Of a stretch of DNA of 64,000 nucleotides, positions 1 through 7,255 are shown in pieces (the first letter of the stretch is position 1; every line of letters begins with the position of its first letter). The stretch comes from JANRLF01 sp033762815 (lineage in GTDB: Bacteria > Bacteroidota > Bacteroidia > Chitinophagales > CAIOSU01). Location of the stretch: the NCBI GenBank assembly GCA_033762815.1, contig JANRLF010000004.1:310001-374000 (forward strand), in the 5' to 3' direction. A program made the position numbers and the translations under genes. The notes under the pieces are model-generated. The model had not been told where the DNA came from. It saw only the letters and a program-made list of their open reading frames with translations, and did not search any database.

Positions 1-720
1 ATAGCATCGAGGCCCTATATACAGATGACCCTGAACGTGATGAAGCATTTCGGCATCCATTACGATTGGACCCAAAGCATAATTGCCATACCCCACCAAG
101 ATTATGTGGCCAGGCGTTATAATGTAGAATCGGATTGGTCGGCAGCGGCCTACTACTATTCTATGGCAGCAATGGCCGATGAGGTGGACCTGAAACTAAT
201 GGGGCTGAATAGATTGAGCTACCAAGGAGATAGTGTGATACAAAACATTATGGCACAGTTTGGGGTCAACACCAGTTTTATTGAGAATGGTGTCCATTTA
301 ACTAAGTCGGCCACCACGCCCCGTTCCTATGATTACGATTTTCGCGATTGCCCCGATTTGGCCCAAACCATTTTGGCCTGCTGTGCCGGATTGAACATAC
401 CGATTAAACTGAGGGGTATCGATAATCTTGAAATAAAGGAAAGCAACCGCATAGAGGCAATGCAAAACGAATTGAAAAAGCTCGATTTGCAATTGGTGCC
501 GCTAGGTTCCACTTGGAATTTGGGCATCAATCTGCATAAGCCCGATGTTTCTAATGTGGTTTTCGATACTTATAATGACCACCGAATGGCCATGGCCCTA
601 GCACCATTGGCACTAGCCTATGGGCGGGTAGGTATCAATGATCCTGCTGTGGTGGCCAAATCTTACCCAATGTTTTGGGAAGATTTAAAAAGCATCGGCT
701 TTAGACTGGAGCACCTCTAG
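1..720 (+). CDS. aroA: 3-phosphoshikimate 1-carboxyvinyltransferase (EPSP synthase), C-terminal part
   Basis: This is the 3' end of an EPSP synthase gene; the reading frame is open from base 1, so the true start lies left of the window. The enzyme joins shikimate-3-phosphate and phosphoenolpyruvate in the cytoplasmic shikimate pathway for aromatic amino acids. Family motifs are clear: SRPYIQMTLNVM at the left edge, a KESNRI segment and the DTYNDHRMAMA segment near the C-terminus. About 240 of the usual 410-430 residues are present. The stop is TAG at 718-720. No terminator is evident in the 107 bases that follow. Identification is firm. Confidence 0.95.
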   Translation: MASRPYIQMTLNVMKHFGIHYDWTQSIIAIPHQDYVARRYNVESDWSAAAYYYSMAAMADEVDLKLMGLNRLSYQGDSVIQNIMAQFGVNTSFIENGVHLTKSATTPRSYDYDFRDCPDLAQTILACCAGLNIPIKLRGIDNLEIKESNRIEAMQNELKKLDLQLVPLGSTWNLGINLHKPDVSNVVFDTYNDHRMAMALAPLALAYGRVGINDPAVVAKSYPMFWEDLKSIGFRLEHL

Positions 721-771
721 AGCTTATTGAACATTGACGGGCATCTTATCAGCATCTTTTTTATCTAGGCT

Positions 772-791
772 TATTTGATATTGATCAAATA
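772..791. promoter_or_regulatory. perfect FNR/CRP-type palindrome upstream of the CHAP gene
   Basis: The core TTGAT-attg-ATCAA at 775-788 matches the FNR consensus TTGATNNNNATCAA exactly, and the dyad extends to 8-base arms (TATTTGAT / ATCAAATA). It ends 36 bases before the ATG of the CHAP-domain gene. A Crp/Fnr-family regulator could bind here. That is inference, because no such regulator lies in the window and no TAnnTTTG box was found next to it. Confidence 0.45.
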
Positions 792-827
792 ATACCCTAG
801 TTGTTGCGTTAGAAGGCAAACCACCAT

Positions 828-1421
828 ATGCTTAAAAAGATAATCGAATCACTACTGGCCATAGTAGTTGTATCAGTTATAGTACTCATCCTGATGTACT
901 CCTCATTTCAGAAAACCATTTCCTCAGTTAATAGTGAGATTGGCAGCCCCATTGACAGCTTTAACAACGTTAAGGTCTATTATAACGGGCTCAATTATGC
1001 GGAAAGCTACGGCAGCCATTATCATAATGATGGCTATTATTACGGCAAAAAATGGCAGTGCGTTGAGTTTGTAAAACGTTATTACTATGACCACTTCCAC
1101 CATGAAATGCCCAATTTGTATGGTCATGCAAAAGACTTTTTCGATACCACCCTGGTACAAGGCGGCATTAATCAAGAAAGGAATTTGATACAGTATTGGA
1201 ACGGGGGCAACATGCGGCCAAAGGTGAATGATTTGTTGGTCTACAACAATGGCAAATATGGACATGTGGCCATTATTGCAGCCGTAAACGAAGATGAAAT
1301 AGAGGTCATTCAACAGAACATTCTTTTCAAACCAAGGGAAACACTGCCATTGACCTACTCGAATGGCAGTTATACTATTGGAGAAGTACATAGTCCGGTT
1401 GGTTGGCTCAGGAAAGAATAG
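828..1421 (+). CDS. membrane-anchored CHAP-domain amidase/peptidase
   Basis: A 197-residue protein with an N-terminal hydrophobic helix (residues about 8-24) that could anchor it or act as an uncleaved signal, followed by a CHAP domain (about 55-195). CHAP domains are NlpC/P60-like cysteine hydrolases that usually cut peptidoglycan or glutathionylspermidine-type amides. The catalytic Cys is probably Cys78 in WQCVEFVKRYY and the His is His146 in KYGHVAII, with a polar residue near QQN (162-164) completing the site. The gene stands alone between aroA and the copper-type operon and has a perfect FNR-like palindrome upstream. Its substrate cannot be read from the sequence. Confidence 0.8.
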   Translation: MLKKIIESLLAIVVVSVIVLILMYSSFQKTISSVNSEIGSPIDSFNNVKVYYNGLNYAESYGSHYHNDGYYYGKKWQCVEFVKRYYYDHFHHEMPNLYGHAKDFFDTTLVQGGINQERNLIQYWNGGNMRPKVNDLLVYNNGKYGHVAIIAAVNEDEIEVIQQNILFKPRETLPLTYSNGSYTIGEVHSPVGWLRKE

Positions 1422-1424
1422 CTA

Positions 1425-1455
1425 TTGCTATTTATGGCTGTTTTGCTTATATTTG
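1425..1455 (+). promoter_or_regulatory. Bacteroidota-type promoter of the copper-handling operon
   Basis: A TATATTTG box (1448-1455) matches the TAnnTTTG -7 consensus of the Bacteroidota primary sigma factor. A TTG at 1425-1427 lies 20 bases upstream, within the usual 17-23 spacing. The transcript would begin near 1460, only about 15 bases before the first start codon (TTG, 1476). Confidence 0.6.
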
Positions 1456-1475
1456 TCTGATTAAGAAGGCCTTTT

Positions 1476-1856
1476 TTGAAATTCTATCATCAAATATTGC
1501 TTTTTTCCTTGTTAGCTGCCATTGCGGCCAGCAGCTTCAGTAGTGTAATCATACAAGGAGCCTATCAGGTGAATAAAAGTTACATTGCCACTGTAAAATG
1601 TGAGAACAGGGATAAGCCTACCATGCACTGCAATGGTAAGTGTTATTTAAAGAATCAGTTGAAGCAAGAAGAAGAGAAAAGGAAAGAGGAGAATGTAGAG
1701 CTGAACAAGTTTTACCTTGATTGGATCAGTGAACGGCATACTACTCACCTATCCATTTCTTCCACAGATTTGGTCTTTATTTTCCCACAATATCTATTGT
1801 ACACCAGTACTTACGTCACTTCGCCAATTGACCCTCCGCCCTGCCCTATCGCTTAG
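1476..1856 (+). CDS. small Cys-rich exported protein with a CNGKC motif
   Basis: A 126-residue protein starting at TTG (1476), preceded by AAGAAGG and a good promoter. It has an N-terminal hydrophobic segment (about 5-27), then Cys42 and a CNGKCYL motif (Cys52, Cys56) next to Met50-His51, a highly charged KQEEEKRKEE stretch, and a Pro-rich tail with Cys123. Small Bacteroidota proteins with this CENRDKP...CNGKC signature are widespread; their function is not established to my knowledge. Clustered Cys, Met and His plus the downstream MbnP/MbnH-like genes suggest an envelope metal (copper) ligand. The role is inferred from context only. Confidence 0.7.
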   Translation: MKFYHQILLFSLLAAIAASSFSSVIIQGAYQVNKSYIATVKCENRDKPTMHCNGKCYLKNQLKQEEEKRKEENVELNKFYLDWISERHTTHLSISSTDLVFIFPQYLLYTSTYVTSPIDPPPCPIA

Positions 1857-1860
1857 GGAA

Positions 1861-1898
1861 AGGTCAATCTTAGAGATTGGCCTATTGGTCATTTTTTT
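1861..1898 (+). terminator. hairpin plus T-run after the first operon gene (attenuator candidate)
   Basis: AGGTCAATC (1861-1869) pairs with GATTGGCCT (1875-1883), one pair being a G-U wobble, around a 5-base loop. A run of seven T follows at 1892-1898. It lies between two genes that otherwise look co-transcribed, so it may cause partial termination that lowers expression of the downstream genes relative to the CNGKC gene. Confidence 0.45.
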
Positions 1899-1910
1899 AT
1901 CATTTTTTAA

Positions 1911-2888
1911 ATGCGAACGAATTTTTGGGCATTGCTCAGCATTGTGTTAGCAGTGCTAAGTGTAAATGATGCCAATGCTTGTGGTGCTTGTGGCTGTGCA
2001 TTGAGCAATTATAATCCGGAATTGCTGGTCAATGTGGGCAACCATTCCATAGGGATCATGAATACCTTCAAGGCGTATGGAGTACATACCATAGCTGATG
2101 GACATTCAACGGCAGAAGGTGTAGCTGGAACTCCCCTGCACTACAAACAATGGATGAGCCAACATGAGTTGAGGGGCGCTTATTACCCTCACCCTCGTGT
2201 GTTGCTATTCGGTTCGCTGCCCCTCAACCATTTGACGCTATGGCTCAACGATGAAAAGCAAAAAAGCCTTACGGGGCTAGGCGATGCCATACTGGTTGCC
2301 AGCTACAGGGTACTGAATGAAACCGATACTATGCAGAAAAATGGAATGCTGCAAAGGCTGCAAGTTTCTGCGGGCATTAAACTGCCCACGGGTCCCTGGA
2401 AAAACTTGGATGAGGTGGGCAACTGGGAGGCAGAACACCAACTTGGCACTGGTAGTGTTGATTTTATAATCGGTGCCAACTACTTTTTCAAGCGCAACAA
2501 TTTCGGATTTATGACCGACGTGAGTTATAAAATCAACACCACAAACAAAAAGCAATATCATTTTGCCAATAATTTGAATGCCGATATTAGTTGCTTTTAT
2601 CTAAAACGGGTAAAGAAAGTCAGTTTGGCACCTAACATAGGGATGCAAGTGGAACATACCGGAAGCGATAGTTGGTACGGAAAGGAATACTATAAGCCCA
2701 CTGGAGGCACCATTCTATTGGCAACAGCGGGTATGGATATTTACTATCGCAACGTAGGTATCAGCTTGGAATATTTTCATCCCTCATTAAACAAACTACA
2801 AGGCGTGCAAATGGAATTGCAAGCCCGTGCCCAAGTGGGCATTAAATATATTATCAACCCAAAACCTAAACAAAAACAACAACAATGA
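1911..2888 (+). CDS. exported beta-barrel-like protein with mature N-terminal CGxCGC motif
   Basis: A 325-residue protein with a signal peptide (about 1-23, ending in DANA). The mature chain would begin with Cys24-Gly-Ala-Cys27-Gly-Cys29, an obvious soft-metal ligand set. The rest is rich in aromatic and alternating hydrophobic strands typical of outer-membrane barrels of the Bacteroidota 'transporter' type, and ends in a Lys/Gln tail. Its stop overlaps the next start by four bases (ATGA at 2885-2888), so it is translationally coupled to the MbnP-like gene. I infer an outer-membrane or periplasmic partner in metal traffic. The barrel assignment rests on composition only. Confidence 0.7.
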   Translation: MRTNFWALLSIVLAVLSVNDANACGACGCALSNYNPELLVNVGNHSIGIMNTFKAYGVHTIADGHSTAEGVAGTPLHYKQWMSQHELRGAYYPHPRVLLFGSLPLNHLTLWLNDEKQKSLTGLGDAILVASYRVLNETDTMQKNGMLQRLQVSAGIKLPTGPWKNLDEVGNWEAEHQLGTGSVDFIIGANYFFKRNNFGFMTDVSYKINTTNKKQYHFANNLNADISCFYLKRVKKVSLAPNIGMQVEHTGSDSWYGKEYYKPTGGTILLATAGMDIYYRNVGISLEYFHPSLNKLQGVQMELQARAQVGIKYIINPKPKQKQQQ

Positions 2889-3622
2889 AAATCAGAAATT
2901 ATTTTTTACTCGCCTTAGTCATCACAATAGGATTTACCAGTTGTAAGGACGATAAGGAAACTGGCTCTTCGAAAGTAAACCTTGCTTTTACAACTGTTTT
3001 TGGTACAGAAGCTTACGATACCGCAAGTTATTACCATGCTGGCGAGCCAGAAACACATATCAAGTTCGAAACGGTAAATTACTACATTTCCAATGTTCGT
3101 TTGGTGGACCATGATGGCAATGAAACATCCTTCGACAAATACTTCTTGGTAAAATCTGGCCAAAGCAACAACTTCGAGCTAGGTGAAGTGGATGCCGACC
3201 ATTACCATTATATCCGCTTCGATGTAGGTGTGGATTCAGCCACCAATCATGGTACTGACCCTGCTACCCAGCCATCGGGTTCGGCTTTGGCGGTTCAGTC
3301 TGATAAATCTATGTTCTGGAGTTGGAACTCTGGTTATATTTTCATGCGCATAGATGGCATGATTGATACTACCGACAACCATCCACCCACCTTCACCAAT
3401 TCAGTACAATATCACATTGGTGGCGATGCCTCTATTAGGCCTATTTCACTTGATATTGACCTTGAGATGGATGGAGAAAATGACAGGACATTGACCCTGA
3501 AGCTAGACATGGAAAAAGTATTGCAAGGTCTTGATTTGAAGGCGACACAAATGGTACATATGCCAGGCTCAACGGCCTATTCCATAGCCGACAAGTGGCA
3601 GGCAGCTTTCTCCGCTGAGTAA
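2885..3622 (+). CDS. MbnP-like copper-binding lipoprotein (first copy)
   Basis: A 245-residue lipoprotein (lipobox ending at Cys20) with the MbnP-family pattern: an early block ...FETVNYYISNVRLVD, then HYHYIRFDVGVD and the hallmark WxW segment SMFWSWNSGYIFMRIDG (Trp145, Trp147). In characterised MbnP proteins a Trp is oxidised to kynurenine by the di-haem partner MbnH to build a Cu(I) site; this is established for MbnP/MbnH and transferred here by homology. Its start overlaps the preceding stop (ATGA). A strong hairpin follows the stop. Family assignment is confident; the metal is inferred. Confidence 0.82.
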   Translation: MKIRNYFLLALVITIGFTSCKDDKETGSSKVNLAFTTVFGTEAYDTASYYHAGEPETHIKFETVNYYISNVRLVDHDGNETSFDKYFLVKSGQSNNFELGEVDADHYHYIRFDVGVDSATNHGTDPATQPSGSALAVQSDKSMFWSWNSGYIFMRIDGMIDTTDNHPPTFTNSVQYHIGGDASIRPISLDIDLEMDGENDRTLTLKLDMEKVLQGLDLKATQMVHMPGSTAYSIADKWQAAFSAE

Positions 3623-3630
3623 TCTGTATA

Positions 3631-3660
3631 AGGGGATGGCCGTCATGGGCGGCCATCCCT
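3631..3660 (+). other. perfect 10-bp hairpin between the two MbnP-like genes
   Basis: GGGATGGCCG (3633-3642) pairs perfectly with CGGCCATCCC (3650-3659) around a 7-base loop. No T-run follows, so it is more likely an mRNA-stability or processing element than a terminator. It sits in the 88-base gap between the two MbnP-like genes. Confidence 0.5.
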
Positions 3661-3710
3661 AAATTTGAACATTATTGAATAGCTTTAAGTTATAAAAAAA
3701 ATTGCTGATT

Positions 3711-4493
3711 ATGAAATATGCTTTTGCTATTCTTGGACTTATACTTATTACGCTCCTACTTAACAGCTGTGCCAAAGACCCTGAGTTTAAAGTGCCGGTA
3801 CAAGCTGAAAAAGGGACTTTCGCCTTCAATATTGATACTAAAGTGGGCAGCCAAAATTTTGTTATTGGTCAAAATTATTATGACATTGAGGGGTACCGCT
3901 ATAATGTTGCCACCTTTAAGTACTACCTTTCCAAGCTTAGCCTTATTAAAGAAGATGGCAGCTTGTATGAAGTGAAAGATATAGCGCTCATTGATTATGA
4001 AGGCAACAACTTGGGTGATATCGAAACTGTAATGGGGGAGGTACCCGTTGGCAACTATTCGGGTATTAAGGTATGGTTCGGTGTTGATTCTGTATTGAAT
4101 TTCAAAGGCCCAAACGATTACCCAAACAGTCATCCATTAAGCGTAGCCCAACAAACTTATTGGGACTGGAACACCAACTATCGGTTTATGATATTGGAAG
4201 GCATTTGTGATACTATACTGAATGATACTATGTCCATTCCACCTACATCGTATTTCACCTATCACCCTGGTACCATGCCATTGTATAAGGAGGTTGTTTT
4301 TCCTGCAAGGGCTATTGCCATTAGCAAAGACAATAGGTATGATTATAATGTGAAACTAGACGTCAACAAAATTTTTTATTCAACGCAAGATACCATTACC
4401 ATGCACAAGCGCCCCGTAACCCATACCGTAGGTGCTTTTGATTTGGCGGAAGAAATTAGTGAAAACTTTACACATGCTTTTTCTGTTCAATGA
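3711..4493 (+). CDS. MbnP-like copper-binding lipoprotein (second copy)
   Basis: A 260-residue lipoprotein when begun at ATG 3711, which places a clean LLNSC lipobox at residues 16-20; an in-frame TTG at 3702 is the alternative. It shares the MbnP layout with the upstream gene: YRYNVATFKYYLSKLSLIKEDG, then GIKVWFGVDS and TYWDWNTNYRFMILEG with the paired Trp151/Trp153. The two copies are diverged, so this is an old duplication, and both keep the WxW motif expected to be modified by an MbnH-type enzyme. Its stop overlaps the start of the di-haem gene (TGATG around 4490), which implies coupled translation. Confidence 0.82.
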   Translation: MKYAFAILGLILITLLLNSCAKDPEFKVPVQAEKGTFAFNIDTKVGSQNFVIGQNYYDIEGYRYNVATFKYYLSKLSLIKEDGSLYEVKDIALIDYEGNNLGDIETVMGEVPVGNYSGIKVWFGVDSVLNFKGPNDYPNSHPLSVAQQTYWDWNTNYRFMILEGICDTILNDTMSIPPTSYFTYHPGTMPLYKEVVFPARAIAISKDNRYDYNVKLDVNKIFYSTQDTITMHKRPVTHTVGAFDLAEEISENFTHAFSVQ

Positions 4494-5500
4494 TGCGCTA
4501 TTGGCTATATGGAAGTTTAGTTTGCCTTTTAGCCCTTACTTCTTGCAAAAAGGACGATAATCAGGACGAGTATGTACTTAACTTACCTAAAGGCTTTCCT
4601 GCTCTTTCTATACCAGCTGACAATCAATTGACCCACGAGCGGGTACAACTGGGCAAACTGTTGTTTTTTGACCCTAGACTTTCTAGGGATAGCAGCATAT
4701 CATGTTCTTCGTGCCATTTGCCCGAAAAGGCTTTTAGCGATGTATTTGCCATTAGTCCTGGTGTAGAGGGGCGAAAGGGCTTTCGCAACTCCCCTACCCT
4801 TGCCAATATTGGTTACAGCACCCGTTTCTTTATGGATGGGGGCGTGCCTACTTTGGAGCTTCAAGTATTGGCACCAATTGCTGACCATAATGAAATGGAC
4901 TTCAGCCTACCTGCTTTAGTGGAAAGATTGATAGCCGATAAGAACTACCAGTTCATGGCAAAACAGGCTTATGGACGTGATACCTTGGATGTGTATTGTA
5001 TAACCCGTGCCTTGGCAGCCTATGAACGTACATTGCTTAGTGGCAACTCCCCATATGACCAGTATATCAACGATGGTTCTACCACTTCACTTACCCCAGA
5101 TGAAATAAGGGGAATGAACCTTTTCTTTGGAAAGGCCAACTGTTCCAAGTGCCATTCAGGCCATACTTTTACTGACTATACTTTCCGTAACAATGGCATT
5201 TATGAAAGCTATGCCGATTCCGGCAGGTGTCGTGTAACGCAATTGCCAGAAGACAGGGGAAAATTTAAAGTGCCTACGCTTAGGAATATTGCCTTGACTG
5301 CTCCCTATATGCACGATGGAAGTTTCTCTAGCTTAGAGGATATTTTGGAGCACTATAATACAGGAGGCAAGAACCATCCGAACAAAGACCCATTGGTACA
5401 ACCCCTCAATTTAAGCGACCAGGAGAAACAGGATATTATTGCCTTTTTGCGTTCACTAACGGATACGGAATTTATTAACGACCCATCGCATTTACCCTAA
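4490..5500 (+). CDS. di-haem cytochrome c peroxidase family lipoprotein (MauG/MbnH-like)
   Basis: A 336-residue lipoprotein (ALTSC, Cys19) with two c-type haem sites, CSSCH (72-76) and CSKCH (218-222), plus LGKLLFFDPRLS before the first haem and APYMHDGS (Met274) after the second. This is the bacterial di-haem peroxidase/MauG fold. MbnH enzymes of this family oxidise Trp in their MbnP partner. Placement directly after two MbnP-like genes with overlapping codons makes an MbnH-type role more likely than plain peroxide removal. The protein faces the periplasm and would need the cytochrome c maturation system, which is not in this window. Confidence 0.88.
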   Translation: MMRYWLYGSLVCLLALTSCKKDDNQDEYVLNLPKGFPALSIPADNQLTHERVQLGKLLFFDPRLSRDSSISCSSCHLPEKAFSDVFAISPGVEGRKGFRNSPTLANIGYSTRFFMDGGVPTLELQVLAPIADHNEMDFSLPALVERLIADKNYQFMAKQAYGRDTLDVYCITRALAAYERTLLSGNSPYDQYINDGSTTSLTPDEIRGMNLFFGKANCSKCHSGHTFTDYTFRNNGIYESYADSGRCRVTQLPEDRGKFKVPTLRNIALTAPYMHDGSFSSLEDILEHYNTGGKNHPNKDPLVQPLNLSDQEKQDIIAFLRSLTDTEFINDPSHLP

Positions 5501-5505
5501 GTAAA

Positions 5506-6069
5506 ATGCCTGCTGATTATCCCGATATCGAGTACTTTCCTGGATTTATAGAGGAAGATTACTTCGATGAGCTTTACCATACCTTGCAGTGGCGAACAGG
5601 TACCATCAGATTGTTTGGTAAAGAGATTGTTGAGCCCCGATTAGTTGCTTGGTATGGAGAAAAGGAGGCTGCTTACGTTTACTCGGGTAAACCTTTACAG
5701 CCATTGCCTTGGACACCTTTGCTCCAAGAGCTAAGGCAAAAGCTGCAACAACATTTGCAAGTGCCATTCAATGCCGTATTATGCAATCTTTACCGAGACG
5801 GTAACGATTATATGGGCTGGCACAGCGATAATGAAAAACCAATGGGCCATAAGCCGGTTATTGCTTCCTTATCATTTGGCGCAGTTCGAGATTTCCAGTT
5901 AAAACACCGCAGCAACAAGCTATTGCCAGTTATAAAACTATCCCTTGAGCCGGGTTCGCTATTGGTAATGAAAGGCGATACCCAAAAATACTGGAAACAC
6001 CAGTTGCCCAAACGCCAAAGCGTTAAAGCACCCCGCATCAACTTAACCTTTAGGAATATTATTGGATAG
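5506..6069 (+). CDS. AlkB-like 2-oxoglutarate/Fe(II) dioxygenase
   Basis: A 187-residue protein of the AlkB2/AlkB3-like type that repairs alkylated bases by oxidative demethylation. Iron ligands are His106 and Asp108 (WHSDNE) and His165 (YWKHQLPK); Arg177 and Arg183 (RINLTFR) fit the 2-oxoglutarate site. The NLYRDGNDYMGWHSD block is typical. It starts five bases after the di-haem gene and probably shares its transcript, although a functional link is not obvious. Its TAG stop abuts the stop of the convergent esterase gene, giving TAGCTA with no gap. Confidence 0.9.
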   Translation: MPADYPDIEYFPGFIEEDYFDELYHTLQWRTGTIRLFGKEIVEPRLVAWYGEKEAAYVYSGKPLQPLPWTPLLQELRQKLQQHLQVPFNAVLCNLYRDGNDYMGWHSDNEKPMGHKPVIASLSFGAVRDFQLKHRSNKLLPVIKLSLEPGSLLVMKGDTQKYWKHQLPKRQSVKAPRINLTFRNIIG

Positions 6070-7215
6070 CTATTTCACAACCTTGAAGCTTTGGCTGCCT
6101 CTGCTGGTTTCTACCAACAACAAGTACAAGCCTTTGCCAAGTGTTGTCGTGTTGATATTAGCAGATTGCCCGCTTATCTTTTCCTCTAGCACTTTGCTGC
6201 CTAAAAGGTTATAAAGTGTTATGGATTGTAGTTCATCCCCTTTCGCCTCCACGGCAATTTCATTTGAAAATGGATTGGGGTAAAACTTTAACTCTGACTG
6301 ATTAACATTATCAATGCCTGTCACTTGTAAAGGATTTTCGTGCTGGAATTGCTTGAAGAAATTCCATATCTCACTACTAGTATTGATATCCTTATTAGTT
6401 ACCAAGGCTGGTAAATCGAATGGTGCCCCCGGCCAGGTATGGCTGCCATTCAGCACCTTATACAGCAATACTTTTGAATGGGGGCTTATTCCTGTATAGG
6501 TATATAACTCCACGGTTGAATTGTCGCTCGTATTGGTGTTGGGTAAGCTTTGCATGCTCGGTGAGGGATTACAACTATCATTGGCCACCCAGTAAGCGAT
6601 AGTTTCATCCACTGAACCATAACCAGGTGCCCCATTATACGGCACTGTTAGATCATTAGTACCATGAACCTGCATTACTGGAACGATTCGACTTGGAGCA
6701 CAATTAGCCAATATATCAGGAGCCAAAAGTCCGGTAACGGAGGCAATAGCTGCAATCCTATTGCTTAATTCACAAGCCAATCGATAGCTCATATACCCTC
6801 CATTGGACATACCGCAAGCATACACCCTGCTTAAATCGATATTGTACCTGTAATACATACTATCAATAACAGCCGATACGAATCCCACATCATCAGGAAG
6901 GCCAGTACCTGGATAAAGAAATGAATTCCATGCGTTGTTGATACCATTGGGGTAAACTACTATAAAGTTGCCTGTATCGGCAATGGCATCCATGCCGCTA
7001 TATACCTGTTGCTGCAAAGCCTCAGAGGTATAGCCATGTAGATTAAAAACCAAGGGCAAACTTACACCCTGCGTGTAAGCGGGTGGCAGATGCACAATAT
7101 AGTTTCTGTTATAGCCGCCATAGTTAAAACTAAAAGTGTAGTTTGCCTGCCCATTTAGCATAGAAGCCGTGGTTAGAAAAACCGCTAATAAAGAAGAAAA
7201 GTACCTTTGGTTCAT
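6070..7215 (-). CDS. secreted PHB-depolymerase-like esterase with T9SS type A sorting domain
   Basis: A 381-residue protein with a signal peptide (about 1-23), an alpha/beta-hydrolase domain (about 30-275) and a C-terminal T9SS type A domain (about 305-381, beginning LKFYPNPFSNEI and ending in a Lys-rich strand). The fold matches the LpqC/poly-hydroxybutyrate depolymerase and feruloyl-esterase group: oxyanion FNLHGYTS, nucleophile Ser137 in GMSNGG, Asp188 in HGTNDLTVPY and His259 in GSHTWPG. The product is expected outside the cell or on its surface. It lies 40 bases downstream of the sensor-kinase gene on the same strand and could be the last gene of that transcript. The substrate is unknown. 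Confidence 0.85.
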   Translation of the reverse strand: MNQRYFSSLLAVFLTTASMLNGQANYTFSFNYGGYNRNYIVHLPPAYTQGVSLPLVFNLHGYTSEALQQQVYSGMDAIADTGNFIVVYPNGINNAWNSFLYPGTGLPDDVGFVSAVIDSMYYRYNIDLSRVYACGMSNGGYMSYRLACELSNRIAAIASVTGLLAPDILANCAPSRIVPVMQVHGTNDLTVPYNGAPGYGSVDETIAYWVANDSCNPSPSMQSLPNTNTSDNSTVELYTYTGISPHSKVLLYKVLNGSHTWPGAPFDLPALVTNKDINTSSEIWNFFKQFQHENPLQVTGIDNVNQSELKFYPNPFSNEIAVEAKGDELQSITLYNLLGSKVLEEKISGQSANINTTTLGKGLYLLLVETSRGSQSFKVVK

Positions 7216-7255
7216 GGCAACATTTGTTTAATCAACTCTAAAATAATGCCAACCG

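Noticed and set aside
924..1391. 155-residue minus-strand frame over the CHAP gene
   Set aside because: It lies wholly antisense to a clear CHAP domain and shows no family motif.
1425..5500. Methanobactin biosynthesis locus
   Set aside because: No short Cys-containing precursor peptide and no MbnB/MbnC-like genes were found; only the MbnP/MbnH-like part is present.
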